A stretch of DNA of 64,000 nt from Halobacillus sp. A1 (GCF_024189295.1 NZ_JAIZEN010000001.1:62001-126000); one strand, 5' to 3'. Positions 8,008 to 16,983 are shown, counted from the first letter of the stretch. Notes: a model not told the origin generated them from the sequence alone. Program-made: numbers and translations.

Positions 8008-8277
8008 ATGGCTAAGAAATCAAAGGTTGTAAAAGAAAAGAAGAGACAGGAAATGGTAGCAAAATATGCTGAAATAAGAAGAGAGCTTAAAGCTAAAGGA
8101 GATTACGAAGGACTGCGGCAACTTCCGCGTGACTCCTCACCAACACGCTTAACGGGAAGGTGTGAAGTAACTGGGCGGCCCCGCGGCTATATGAGAAAGT
8201 TCAAAATGTCCAGGATTGCCTTTAGAGATTATGCGCATAAAGGACAGATCCCAGGGGTGAAAAAATCCAGCTGGTAA
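8008..8277 (+). CDS. rpsN: Ribosomal protein S14, zinc-independent form (RpsN2)
   Basis: The 89-residue long-type S14 begins [14 protein letters not shown] and ends [17 protein letters not shown]. The C+ form carries two CxxC pairs for zinc. This protein has only one Cys ([16 protein letters not shown]), so it is the C- paralog that replaces zinc-bound S14 in ribosomes under starvation, as with B. subtilis YhzA. ATG 8008 follows AAAGGTGAG; the in-frame GTG at 7999 lies within that ribosome site. Its place in a Zur operon fits this role exactly. Confidence 0.93.
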   Translation: MAKKSKVVKEKKRQEMVAKYAEIRRELKAKGDYEGLRQLPRDSSPTRLTGRCEVTGRPRGYMRKFKMSRIAFRDYAHKGQIPGVKKSSW

Positions 8278-8345
8278 AAAACAGTTCTCTCCTTATTGGA
8301 TCATTATTGGAGTGACCGAATCGAACCGTTTAGGAGGAAGAAGCT

Positions 8346-9533
8346 TTGTCAAAAAAGATACCAGTAACAGTTTTGAGTGGTTATTTAGGTTCTGGAAAAA
8401 CTACCTTGCTAAATCATCTGTTACACAATAAAGAGGATCGTAAAATTGCAGTTATCGTGAACGATATGAGTGAAGTCAATATTGATGCGGATATGATTAA
8501 GCAAGGTGGATTCAGTCGGACGGAAGAACAATTGGTTGAGTTACAAAATGGTTGTATTTGCTGCACCCTTAGAGAAGATCTAATAAAAGAAGTAGAACAA
8601 CTATCGAAACTAGACATTGATTATATAGTCATTGAATCAACAGGAATATCAGAACCAATTCCTGTTGCCCAAAGCTTCACTTATGAAGATGAAGAACTTG
8701 GTATTCATCTTGGTGAACACTGCCGTTTGGACACAATGGTAACTGTGGTAGACGCCAACCGATTTTGGGATGATTATGGCTCAGGAGAAAGCTTACTGGA
8801 CCGTAATGAAGGAGCAGATGATCACGATGTCAGAGAAGTTATTGATCTATTAATCGACCAAATCGAGTTTGCAAATATTATTCTCTTAAATAAAGTAGAT
8901 TTAGTGAAGCAAGAGGATAGGGAAAAGTTAAAGGCGGTCTTAAGACAATTGAACCCTGATGCCGAGGTCATCGATACCAGGTTTAGTCAGGTACCTTTAA
9001 ATCTAGTATTGAATACAGGGCTTTTTGATTTTGAAAAAGCGAGTCAGGGAGCTGGCTGGATAAAGGAACTTAACGAGGAACATGTTCCTGAAACAGAGGA
9101 GTACGGCATCGGCTCATTTGTTTATCGTAGCAAAAAGCCCTTCCATCCTGAGCGATGGACCCAGTGGTTAGAACAGTGGCCCGCCGGCATCGTTAGAGCT
9201 AAAGGTTTTTTCTGGCTGGCTACAAGAAATAATACGGCCGGGCTATTATCCCAGGCAGGAACCTCACTTTCTATACAAGGAGCAGGAAAGTGGATTGCCG
9301 CCTACCCTGAACAAGAGCGCACCAGAGTTTTGCAAGAGGAACATGATATAGCCGATCGTTGGGGCGACCAATATGGAGATCGCATGACCGAGTTGGTGTT
9401 TATTGGTATAGATGTTGATGAAGAAGGTATCATCAAAGGACTGGATCAATGTTTACTAACAGATGAAGAAATGGGGGTGGACTGGAATAAATTCCGTGAT
9501 CCGCTGCCTCCATTTATTGAAAGTGAGATTTAA
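8346..9533 (+). CDS. Second ZagA-type G3E GTPase
   Basis: The 395-residue protein is a close paralog of the ZagA at 6212. It shares SGYLGSGKTT (11-20), VIVNDMSEVNIDADM, GCICC (C70, C72, C73), ESTGISEPIPVAQ, NKVD, ETEEYGIGSFVYR and FGxDRMTELVFIG-type motifs. It differs in the segment after LLDR (NEGADDHDVREV in place of KQALGEDDERNL) and has a longer tail. The start is TTG 8346 with TTTAGGAGG 9 bp upstream; no ATG is available before the homology. It is the last gene of the second Zur transcript and has no Zur box of its own. Two ZagA copies may serve different client enzymes (inference). Confidence 0.9.
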   Translation: MSKKIPVTVLSGYLGSGKTTLLNHLLHNKEDRKIAVIVNDMSEVNIDADMIKQGGFSRTEEQLVELQNGCICCTLREDLIKEVEQLSKLDIDYIVIESTGISEPIPVAQSFTYEDEELGIHLGEHCRLDTMVTVVDANRFWDDYGSGESLLDRNEGADDHDVREVIDLLIDQIEFANIILLNKVDLVKQEDREKLKAVLRQLNPDAEVIDTRFSQVPLNLVLNTGLFDFEKASQGAGWIKELNEEHVPETEEYGIGSFVYRSKKPFHPERWTQWLEQWPAGIVRAKGFFWLATRNNTAGLLSQAGTSLSIQGAGKWIAAYPEQERTRVLQEEHDIADRWGDQYGDRMTELVFIGIDVDEEGIIKGLDQCLLTDEEMGVDWNKFRDPLPPFIESEI

Positions 9534-9632
9534 TAGAAAGAAGGGCAATAATAAAAAGCGTTAAATAATTCAATAAAGCTGTCGGGTGCTTGGTCTTACG
9601 TCTGTAGTTGGCAGTAAAAAGCTAAGCAGTCA

Positions 9633-9667
9633 GCGCGCATCAATTATCTATTGATGCGCGTTTTTTG
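9633..9667 (+). terminator. Terminator of the zinc operon
   Basis: A long stem, GCGCATCAAT paired with ATTGATGCGC around a short loop (9634-9660), is followed by TTTTTTGG. Confidence 0.85.
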
Positions 9668-9901
9668 GTTCCTTTTCGTTTTCTTCTACTTCTTTATAAG
9701 AGCTATTCCTGAAGCCATACAAGGAATGGACTAGACTTGACCAATATAATTAATGATTTTGTATTTTTCTGTCTGTAAATTCATTTGATTTTTCATGCTA
9801 TTGAGTTAAGAAAGCCTTTTCAATTAATGTAATTATGAATATATTCTGAAAAATAACTAGAAATTTAAATAGATTTACGTTAATATGTTAGATAACTTAG
9901 A

Positions 9902-9917
9902 AGATTGTATACAATCT
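9902..9917. promoter_or_regulatory. Perfect palindrome, probable GntR operator
   Basis: AGATTGTATACAATCT is a perfect 16-bp palindrome, 25 bp before the GntR start codon. Its TTGTATACAA core fits the TnGTnnnACnA pattern of FadR-type GntR regulators, suggesting autoregulation and control of the whole operon. Confidence 0.75.
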
Positions 9918-9941
9918 CGGAATACAATGGTGGGTTGAGTA

Positions 9942-10601
9942 ATGAAAAACAAGAAGAATAACGAAGAATTTGCTTATGAAAAAGTAAAGAGGGCAATCAT
10001 GCTTAAGAAGCTTGGTGCCGGGCAGCGGGTGACAGAGGAATGGATCAGTAAAGAACTGAAAATGAGCCGGACTCCTATAAGGGCAGCTTTAAAGCGTTTG
10101 GAGAATGAAGGGTTGATTCAATTGGTTCCTAACAAAGGAGCCATCGTCTATAACCCGTCCAACAAGGAACTCGAAGATGTTTTCAATCTCCGCACTGTTT
10201 TGGAAAAGTATGCAGGGCAGTTGGCAGTTACTACGATGAAGGATGAAGATATTACTTACATGGAACAGTTGCTTGAACAAGAAGTAGACGCTTATAAGGC
10301 AAAAGACTTCGAGGAATTTATGCGGGTAAATGGACAGATCCACGCCTATCCCGCTAAGATATCCGACAATAAGTTTCTGCTCCAACAGGTGGAGAGGCTC
10401 AACCAGTGGACAGATGGATATCTGATTTTGAAGGATGATTTTTATACTATCCCCCTGAGTGAAGTGAAGTCAATTCCAGAACACGGGCGCATTGTAGAAG
10501 CACTTCGTAAAAGGGATGCTGATCTATTAGAGGAAGCAGTAGAGGCTCATTTGTTGTCTACATTGAATGATTTATCCGAACGGACATCCATTTTTAACTA
10601 A
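9942..10601 (+). CDS. GntR family (FadR/FCD subfamily) transcriptional regulator
   Basis: The 219-residue protein has an N-terminal winged helix (about 10-75) with VTEEWISKELKMSRTPIRAALKRLENEGLIQLVPNKGAIV. An all-helical FCD ligand domain (about 85-210) follows, with FNLRTVLEKYA, NGQIHAYPAKISDN and HGRIVEALRKRDADLLEEAVEAHL, where Asp/His residues usually bind a metal and an organic acid. It lies 14 bp before gabT and behind a perfect palindrome, so it most likely regulates the gab-pxp operon in response to an acid or lactam intermediate. The effector cannot be read from sequence. Confidence 0.87.
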   Translation: MKNKKNNEEFAYEKVKRAIMLKKLGAGQRVTEEWISKELKMSRTPIRAALKRLENEGLIQLVPNKGAIVYNPSNKELEDVFNLRTVLEKYAGQLAVTTMKDEDITYMEQLLEQEVDAYKAKDFEEFMRVNGQIHAYPAKISDNKFLLQQVERLNQWTDGYLILKDDFYTIPLSEVKSIPEHGRIVEALRKRDADLLEEAVEAHLLSTLNDLSERTSIFN

Positions 10602-10615
10602 AGGAGAGAGATATC

Positions 10616-11974
10616 ATGACAAATCATGCTGTAGTAAAAACAAATCTTCCGGGTCCTGTCGCCAGCGATCTGCTCGAACGCAGGCATCAGGTTGTGCCGG
10701 ATGCAGTCAGCTACGGGGTCCCTACATTCGCAGAAAAGGCAGAAGGCGCAGTAATTACAGACGTTGACGGCAATACATTCATCGATTTCGCTGGTGCGAT
10801 CGGTACGATTAATGTAGGGCATTGTCACCCGAAGGTAAAAGAAGCACTTCATGCCCAGGTTGAAAAATATATCCATACTGGCTTCAACGTCATGATGTAC
10901 GAGCCTTATGTTGAATTAGCAGAAAAGTTGGCTGAGCTCGCACCGGGAAGTCATAACAAGAAGGTGCTACTGCAAAATAGCGGTGCTGAAGCTGTCGAAA
11001 ATGCTGTTAAAGTCGCTAGGAAGTATACGGGAAGGCAAGGTATTGTGACTTTTGCAAACGCTTTCCACGGACGCACGTTGATGACGATGTCAATGACAAG
11101 CAAGGTCAAGCCTTATAAGTACGAATTTGGGCCATTTGCGCCGGAAGTGTATAAAGCCCCATTCCCATACGCCTACCGACGTCCAGAGGGGATGAGTGAA
11201 GAAGAATATATAGATTTTATGATCGATCAGTTCAACGATTTTCTTATCAAAGAAGTGGCACCGGAAACGATAGCTGCAGTGGTAATGGAACCTGTCCAGG
11301 GAGAAGGCGGCTTTATCGTTCCAGATAGAAAATTTGTGCAGGCAGTAAGGAATCTTTGTAAACAACATAGCATCTTGTTTGTTGCCGATGAAATTCAGAC
11401 AGGATTTGGGAGAACGGGAAGTTACTTTGCTGTCGAACATTTTGACATCATTCCTGATCTGATTACGGTATCCAAATCATTAGGGGCAGGAACACCGATC
11501 AGTGGTGTCATAGGAAGACAGGAAATCATGGATGCTGCCAACTCAGGAGAGCTTGGGGGAACTTATAGTGGTAATCCGTTAGGGTGTCGTGCGGCTCTTG
11601 CAGCAATTGAAATCATCGAAGAAGAAGGGTTGAATGAACGGGCTAATGAAATCGGCCAAAAGGTAAAAGACACGTTCAATCAATTGCGCGAAGAAGTTGA
11701 ATGCATCGGTGATGTCAGAGGAATAGGTGCAATGGTTGCTGTCGAAATCGTCAATGATAAAGAAAACAAAACACCAGATAAGGTGCTTGCCTCACAAATG
11801 ATCGCCCAGGCACAGAAACAAGGTCTGCTTGTATTAGGCGCAGGAGTCTATGGCAATGTTATTCGCTTCTTAATGCCGCTTGTCATTTCAGATGGCGAGT
11901 TAGAAGAAGGATTAGGCATCATCACAAGGTCGGTACGTAACATATGGCAAAATAAATCACAATATTCAGTCTAA
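10616..11974 (+). CDS. gabT: 4-aminobutyrate aminotransferase (class III PLP)
   Basis: The 452-residue class III aminotransferase transfers the amino group of GABA to 2-oxoglutarate, giving succinic semialdehyde. Family marks include FIDFAGAIGTINVGHCHPKV, the PLP phosphate site NSGAEAVENAVKVARKYTGR, NAFHGRT, FVADEIQTGFGRTG, and SKSLGAGTPISGVIGR with the Schiff-base Lys. AAGGAGAGAG precedes ATG 10616. The next gene encodes the enzyme for its product, which supports GABA over ornithine or acetylornithine as substrate. Related omega-amino-acid substrates such as 5-aminovalerate remain possible. Confidence 0.85.
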   Translation: MTNHAVVKTNLPGPVASDLLERRHQVVPDAVSYGVPTFAEKAEGAVITDVDGNTFIDFAGAIGTINVGHCHPKVKEALHAQVEKYIHTGFNVMMYEPYVELAEKLAELAPGSHNKKVLLQNSGAEAVENAVKVARKYTGRQGIVTFANAFHGRTLMTMSMTSKVKPYKYEFGPFAPEVYKAPFPYAYRRPEGMSEEEYIDFMIDQFNDFLIKEVAPETIAAVVMEPVQGEGGFIVPDRKFVQAVRNLCKQHSILFVADEIQTGFGRTGSYFAVEHFDIIPDLITVSKSLGAGTPISGVIGRQEIMDAANSGELGGTYSGNPLGCRAALAAIEIIEEEGLNERANEIGQKVKDTFNQLREEVECIGDVRGIGAMVAVEIVNDKENKTPDKVLASQMIAQAQKQGLLVLGAGVYGNVIRFLMPLVISDGELEEGLGIITRSVRNIWQNKSQYSV

Positions 11975-12036
11975 TTCATGGGTGTTTCGGGAAATAAGAT
12001 AATGATGAAAAAAGCGTTTTAAGAGGAGGGTTATCG

Positions 12037-13452
12037 GTGGATAATTTTATTAATGGAAAACCTTATAGCACTGAGAATTTTTTTGATGTAACCAACCCTA
12101 TTAACCAGGAGCGGATTGATTCTGTTCCTGATGCCGGAGAAAAGGATGCACAATTCGCAATAGACGCTGCTTATGAAGCATTTCAGGATTGGAAGGAAAC
12201 CACTGCAGATGAGCGGGCGGAATTTTTGTGGAGATGGTACGAATTGATTGATAAACATAAGGAAGAATTGGCGGAAACCATGACTAAAGAACAGGGAAAA
12301 CCATTAAAAGAAGCGTTAGGGGAAATCAATTACGCCAATAATTATATATCTTGGTACGCAGAGGAAGCGAAGCGGATTTATGGGGAAACTATTCCGGCAT
12401 CGAAGCGCAATAAACGAATTATCGTCCAAAAACAGCCGGTCGGTGTAATGGCAGCAATTACCCCGTGGAACTTTCCGGCTGCAATGATCACAAGGAAAGT
12501 TGCACCAGCTATTGCTGCAGGTTGTACGGTGTTGATTAAACCTGCAAGTCAGACTCCATTAACTGCGATTCGATTAGTTGGACTGGCACACGAAGCAGGC
12601 GCACCGGCTGGGCTGATCAATATCATAACTGGAAGCGCAAGAGTAATCAGTGAAGTATGGCTTTCTGATTCCCGAGTTCGTAAGCTTTCTTTCACAGGTT
12701 CTACTGAGGTCGGAAAAGTTTTAATGAAAAAGTCTGCGGATACAATGAAACGCATTTCCCTCGAGCTTGGTGGACAGGCGCCTTTTATTGTCATGAAGGA
12801 TGCGGATTTGGATAAAGCAGTGGCAGGTACGATAGCTTCAAAATTCCGAAACGCGGGGCAGACGTGTATCTGTTCGAACCGTTTCTATGTCCATGAGGAT
12901 GTTCTTGAGGCTTTTACTGATAAATTGAAGCCAGCTGTAGAGCAGTTGAAGGTTGGTGACGGTCTCCAGGAAAATACGGATATTGGACCACTAATTGATC
13001 AGGATGGCTATGAAAAAGTGACCCAACATATTGAGGATGCTGTCAAAAAAGGCGCGGAAGTTGTCGTTGGCGGCAGGGGATTTGAAGAGAACAGCGGCTA
13101 TTTCATCGAACCTACTGTTATAACAAATGCTGAAGATACAATGCTCTGTATGAACGAAGAAACTTTTGGTCCTGTGGTCCCTATCAGTCCATTTCGTGAT
13201 GAAAACGTTGCTGTCAAGCGTGCCAATGATACACCATTTGGCCTGGCAGCCTACCTGTTCACTGAAAATCTCAGCAAAGCACTAACCCTTTCTGAAAAAC
13301 TAGATTATGGAATCGTCGGCTTGAATGATGGCGCGCCCTCTGCTGCCCAGGCCCCATTCGGTGGGTTTAAGGAAAGCGGTATGGGAAGAGAAGGCGGGCA
13401 TCACGGCATTGAGGAGTATCTAGAAACGAAATATATATCGATTGGATTGTAA
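12037..13452 (+). CDS. gabD: Succinate-semialdehyde dehydrogenase
   Basis: The 471-residue aldehyde dehydrogenase oxidises succinic semialdehyde to succinate with NAD(P). It shows TPWNFPAAMITRKVAPAIAAGC, SFTGSTEVGKVLMKK, the catalytic Glu in LELGGQAPFIV, and the catalytic Cys in NAGQTCICSNRF, a context typical of GabD. NEETFGPVVPI and the C-terminal SGMGREGGHHGIEEYLETKY are also present. GTG 12037 follows AGAGGAGGG. It sits 62 bp downstream of gabT, completing the GABA shunt to succinate. Confidence 0.9.
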   Translation: MDNFINGKPYSTENFFDVTNPINQERIDSVPDAGEKDAQFAIDAAYEAFQDWKETTADERAEFLWRWYELIDKHKEELAETMTKEQGKPLKEALGEINYANNYISWYAEEAKRIYGETIPASKRNKRIIVQKQPVGVMAAITPWNFPAAMITRKVAPAIAAGCTVLIKPASQTPLTAIRLVGLAHEAGAPAGLINIITGSARVISEVWLSDSRVRKLSFTGSTEVGKVLMKKSADTMKRISLELGGQAPFIVMKDADLDKAVAGTIASKFRNAGQTCICSNRFYVHEDVLEAFTDKLKPAVEQLKVGDGLQENTDIGPLIDQDGYEKVTQHIEDAVKKGAEVVVGGRGFEENSGYFIEPTVITNAEDTMLCMNEETFGPVVPISPFRDENVAVKRANDTPFGLAAYLFTENLSKALTLSEKLDYGIVGLNDGAPSAAQAPFGGFKESGMGREGGHHGIEEYLETKYISIGL

Positions 13453-13492
13453 GGAAAGAGCAATCCAAAAAATTTGAGTGAGGTGACTGATA

Positions 13493-14380
13493 TTGTCTGA
13501 TTTGAAAACACGTTACAGTTACGGTGGCGATGAATTTATATTCGTTGAGCTTAGTGAAGACATGAGTTTAGAGGTCAATTTTCAAGCGATGGCAATAACG
13601 AAAAAGCTTAGAGAGAAAAACATGCCGGGGATTCTAGATATCTGTCCTTCCAATGCATCCTATATGGTTCGTTTTAACCCAGACCAGATTCACCCGGATG
13701 AGCTTATTGATGAATTAAAGAAGCTCGAAAGTTCTGTAGAGAATCTAGATGATGTTGTGATTAATTCTCGACTAGTTGATGTTCCGGTGCTATTCGAGGA
13801 CCCCTGGACCCATGAAGCGGTTATGCAGTTCCGAGACCGACATCAGGATCCAGAATCCACTGATATCGAGTATGCTGCACGTATTAATGGCTATGAATCA
13901 AAGGAAGACTTTATCAAAGCGATAACAGGTTCTCCTTTTTTGGTCTCTATGATAGGTTTTGTCCCGGGACTCCCGTTTTGTTTTCAGGTCGTGCCGCGGG
14001 AAGAGCAGATAGAAGTACCGAAATATGTCCGCCCGCGTACGTTTACCCCGGAACGATGCTTTGGTTTCGGCGGAGGTTTTTCAGTAATTTATCCAGTGCA
14101 AGGTGCTGGAGGTTATCAGATGTTCGGGATTGCGGCAACTCCTGTGTTCGACAAAGAACAGAAGCTTCCTGACTTCCAGGACTCCATTGTATTCCCTCGC
14201 CAGGGAGACATTTTCCGTTACCGAGATGTAACACGTGAAGAATATGATGCAGTCCGTGCAGAAGTAGAAGCTGGCACGTTTGAATATCGAAAAAAAGACT
14301 TCACATTCCGTCCTGACGATGTACTGAAAGATCCACGTGCATTTTCTGATATGGTTTTGGGGAGGTTATACAATGATTAA
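13493..14380 (+). CDS. pxpB: PxpB/KipI-type subunit with urea-carboxylase-like signature
   Basis: The 295-residue protein belongs to the KipI/PxpB (allophanate hydrolase subunit 1) family and is longer than the usual 235-245 residues. Motifs are GFVPGLPFCFQV, KYVRPRTFTPERCFGFGGGFSVIYP, GAGGYQMFG, and a tail VRAEVEAGTFEYRKKDFTF. The TPE and GGYQ forms and the tail look like the KipI half of the urea carboxylase carboxyltransferase domain rather than 5-oxoprolinase PxpB (from memory). Start TTG 13493 follows GAGGTGA. It overlaps pxpC by 8 bp, suggesting an obligate complex. It lies in an operon with biotin carboxylase and a biotin carrier. Confidence 0.82.
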   Translation: MSDLKTRYSYGGDEFIFVELSEDMSLEVNFQAMAITKKLREKNMPGILDICPSNASYMVRFNPDQIHPDELIDELKKLESSVENLDDVVINSRLVDVPVLFEDPWTHEAVMQFRDRHQDPESTDIEYAARINGYESKEDFIKAITGSPFLVSMIGFVPGLPFCFQVVPREEQIEVPKYVRPRTFTPERCFGFGGGFSVIYPVQGAGGYQMFGIAATPVFDKEQKLPDFQDSIVFPRQGDIFRYRDVTREEYDAVRAEVEAGTFEYRKKDFTFRPDDVLKDPRAFSDMVLGRLYND

Positions 14381-15350
14381 AGTATTAAAACCTGGTTTAC
14401 AGACAACGGTACAAGACGATGGAAGAGTCGGTTTTTATGAAACTGGCATGCCGCCTTCAGGAGCAGTCGATCAGTATTCCTATGCAGTTGCTAACCTTTT
14501 GGCTGGAAACAAGAAGGGTGCGGCTGTCCTCGAAATTACGTATATGGGTCCGGAGCTCGAATTCCAACAGGATGCCACAATTGCAATAACAGGAGGGAAT
14601 ATACCTCCGAAAATCAATGGCGAAGCTGTCCCAATGTGGGAGACGGTGAAAATCAATCGAGGGGATGTGCTTTCCTTTGATTTTGTAAAACAAGGGGCAA
14701 GGTCATATCTTGCTATTGCTGGAGGAATCGATGTCCCGGTCATTATGGATTCGAGATCTACCTACACGTTATGTGGCATTGGCGGCTTTAATGGCCGCGC
14801 GCTACAGGAGGGAGATGCACTCTCTATTGGGGACGTTCAGGAAACTGATGTTAAGGAAGGGACCCGGTTAACAGAGGAATACGTCCCTGAGTTTTCTACC
14901 AGTCATGAAATACGGGTCATAATCGGGTTATGCAGCTACCGACTGACCGAAGAAAGCAAGCAGCGCTTTCTAGAACTTGAATGGACAGTAACTCCCGAAG
15001 CGAACCGGGTTGGTTACCGCTTAAAAGGGGAGCGGCTCGATTTTGTACCCCGTGAGCAGCCATTCGGGGCTGGAAGCAACCCTTCAAATGTCGTCGACCT
15101 TGGCTATCCGATTGGATCGATTCAGATTCCTGATGGGGTCGAGCCGATCGCCTTGTTGAATGATGCAGTTACAGGTGGAGGATATGCGACAGTTGCTACT
15201 ATCATCAGTACTGACTTAAATCGAATCGGACAGGCGAAAACTAATGAAAAGGTTAAATTTGTTTCCGTATCACTTGAAGAAGCATTGAAAGCTCGTCAGG
15301 AGACCAATCGTAAGCTGGAAGAAATCAAAAATATTATCCAATCAAGCTAA
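14373..15350 (+). CDS. pxpC: PxpC/KipA-type biotin-dependent carboxyltransferase family subunit
   Basis: The 325-residue KipA/PxpC protein begins with IKVLKPGLQTTVQDDGRVGFYETGMPPSGAVDQYSY, the family signature. It continues with LEITYMGPELEFQ, YLAIAGGIDVP, TPEANRVGYRLKG and the C-terminal GSIQIPDGVEPIALLNDAVTGGGYATVATIISTDL. ATG 14373 is chosen over the upstream ATG 14337 because GGGGAGG lies 7 bp before it and homology begins there. KipA and KipI together form either ATP-dependent 5-oxoprolinase with PxpA, or the carboxyltransferase of urea carboxylase-type enzymes. The next two genes favour the carboxylase reading. Confidence 0.88.
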   Translation: MIKVLKPGLQTTVQDDGRVGFYETGMPPSGAVDQYSYAVANLLAGNKKGAAVLEITYMGPELEFQQDATIAITGGNIPPKINGEAVPMWETVKINRGDVLSFDFVKQGARSYLAIAGGIDVPVIMDSRSTYTLCGIGGFNGRALQEGDALSIGDVQETDVKEGTRLTEEYVPEFSTSHEIRVIIGLCSYRLTEESKQRFLELEWTVTPEANRVGYRLKGERLDFVPREQPFGAGSNPSNVVDLGYPIGSIQIPDGVEPIALLNDAVTGGGYATVATIISTDLNRIGQAKTNEKVKFVSVSLEEALKARQETNRKLEEIKNIIQSS

Positions 15351-15368
15351 CTAAAGGAGAGAATTGTT

Positions 15369-15602
15369 ATGAAAGAAATCGCTTCCCCATTACCAGGAGT
15401 TTTTTATAGAAGACCAGATCCGGAGAAACCGGTGTACGTGGAAGAAGGTCATGAGGTCAAAGCTGGAGATACGATTGGACTTATCGAAGTCATGAAAAGT
15501 TTTCAGGAAGTTAAAGCGGAAGATGACGGAGTTATAAAAAGCATCAAAGTTGAAGATGGAGCAGTTGTCGAAGCAGGACAAGTTGTTGCCGAGCTAGAAT
15601 AA
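15369..15602 (+). CDS. Biotin carboxyl carrier protein (stand-alone biotinyl domain)
   Basis: This 77-residue protein is just a biotinyl/lipoyl domain: PLPGVFYRRPDPEKPVYVEEG, then EVMKS with the biotin-accepting Lys K43, then GVIKSIKVEDGAVVEAGQVVAELE. It lacks the Ala/Pro-rich N-terminal arm of housekeeping AccB, which is about twice as long. AAAGGAGAG precedes ATG 15369. It lies 18 bp after pxpC and 19 bp before the biotin carboxylase, so it most likely carries carboxybiotin between that subunit and the PxpB/PxpC pair. Confidence 0.88.
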   Translation: MKEIASPLPGVFYRRPDPEKPVYVEEGHEVKAGDTIGLIEVMKSFQEVKAEDDGVIKSIKVEDGAVVEAGQVVAELE

Positions 15603-15621
15603 AAGCTAGGGGAGTGGAGAT

Positions 15622-16983
15622 ATGACATATTTCAAAAAGATTCTGATTGCTAATCGAGGGGAAATTGCGCGCCGCATTATCCGGACCTGCAATAGTTTGG
15701 GGATTGAAACTGTTGCTATTTACTCGGATGCTGATGCCGATACACCATATGTCACAGAGGCCAGCGAGGCCCATCATGTCGGAGCATCCCAGGCTAATCA
15801 AAGCTATCTCAACATCGATAAAATTATACAGGTTGCCAAAGAAACAGGAGCAGAAGCAGTCCATCCTGGTTACGGATTCTTATCGGAGAACACAAAGTTT
15901 ACGAAACACTGCGAGGAAGCAGGAATACTTTTTATTGGCCCAGATTCTGAAAAGATTCAACTAATGGGGGATAAAATCGAAGCACGGCGTCACATGGAAA
16001 AAGCTGGAGTTCCTGTAGTGCCAGGATGGGACGGCAAGCTAGAATCTGTTGAGCACGCACTTGAAGTTGCGGAAGATCTTGGGTATCCACTGATGCTGAA
16101 GGCGAGTGCCGGAGGTGGAGGCATAGGGATGCATGTCGTCCGTAATGAAGAAGAGCTGACAAAAAGTTTCTCTTCCGCCAAGCAGACTGCAGGTGCATCA
16201 TTCGGGGATGACACGGTGTTTTTAGAACGGTTCATCGAACATGCCCGTCATATCGAAGTACAGGTAGCAGCTGATAATCATGGCAACACGGTTCATCTTT
16301 TCGAACGGGAATGCTCAATCCAGCGCCGCAACCAAAAGGTCATCGAGGAAAGTCCTTCTCCATTTTTGGATGAAGCATTGCGTAAGAAATTGTGTGAAAC
16401 GGCCGTCAAAGGTGTAAAGGAAATTGGGTACACAAATGTAGGAACAATGGAATTCATCTTTGATGATGAGTCCGGACATTTCTATTTCCTGGAGATGAAC
16501 ACAAGGCTTCAGGTAGAACATCCGGTTACCGAAGAAATCACGGGTCTCGACCTTGTTGAACTTCAGTTGAAAATCGCAGCGGGGCAGGAGATTGGTCTAA
16601 CCCAGGAAGATATTACGAATAACGGCTATGCTATAGAAGCCCGTCTCTATGCTGAAGATCCTGAGACCTATTTCCCATCCCCTGGCAAGCTGACCACGTT
16701 AAAGCTGCCAGAAAATACCGGGAGATTTGACTTTGCTTATGAAGAAGGAAACACGGTCTCTCCTTTCTACGATCCTATGGTGGGCAAAATCATCGTCCAT
16801 GGAAAGAACCGGAAAGAGGCTCTGGATGAACTAGATATCATCGTAGATCGAATTGAAGTGGAAGGTATTACTACTAATCTATCATTAATAAAACAGCTCG
16901 TTAATGAAAATGACTTCCGAGATGGCAGATATACGACCAACTACTTGCAAACAAGAAAAGCAGGGGAGGGGACGACAAAATGA
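15622..16983 (+). CDS. Biotin carboxylase subunit, urea-carboxylase-like
   Basis: The 453-residue ATP-grasp biotin carboxylase makes carboxybiotin from ATP and bicarbonate. It has the N-terminal ILIANRGEIARRIIRTC, ASEAHHVG, HPGYGFLSEN, the glycine loop AGGGGIGM (163-170), RHIEVQVAADNHGN, ERECSIQRRNQKVIEESPSPFL, and EMNTRLQVEHPVTEEITGLDLVE. The loop reads AGGGGIGM rather than the GGGGRGM usual in acetyl-CoA carboxylase subunits, a form I associate with urea carboxylases. GGGGAG precedes ATG 15622. The 3' end overlaps pxpA by 4 bp (ATGA). It is probably dedicated to this operon, not to fatty-acid synthesis. Confidence 0.87.
   Translation: MTYFKKILIANRGEIARRIIRTCNSLGIETVAIYSDADADTPYVTEASEAHHVGASQANQSYLNIDKIIQVAKETGAEAVHPGYGFLSENTKFTKHCEEAGILFIGPDSEKIQLMGDKIEARRHMEKAGVPVVPGWDGKLESVEHALEVAEDLGYPLMLKASAGGGGIGMHVVRNEEELTKSFSSAKQTAGASFGDDTVFLERFIEHARHIEVQVAADNHGNTVHLFERECSIQRRNQKVIEESPSPFLDEALRKKLCETAVKGVKEIGYTNVGTMEFIFDDESGHFYFLEMNTRLQVEHPVTEEITGLDLVELQLKIAAGQEIGLTQEDITNNGYAIEARLYAEDPETYFPSPGKLTTLKLPENTGRFDFAYEEGNTVSPFYDPMVGKIIVHGKNRKEALDELDIIVDRIEVEGITTNLSLIKQLVNENDFRDGRYTTNYLQTRKAGEGTTK

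Larger units (their letters stand above)
9534..9941. other. Intergenic region with terminator and GntR operator
   Basis: The first part holds the end of the zinc operon and its terminator at 9633. The AT-rich second part (about 9700-9900) should contain the promoter of the GntR-gab operon, but no clear -35/-10 pair was found. No open frame with a ribosome site is present. Confidence 0.6.

Noticed and set aside
15369-16983. Annotation as housekeeping acetyl-CoA carboxylase accB-accC
   Set aside because: The carrier is half the usual AccB size, the glycine loop differs, and both genes sit inside the pxp operon, so a dedicated carboxylase is more likely.
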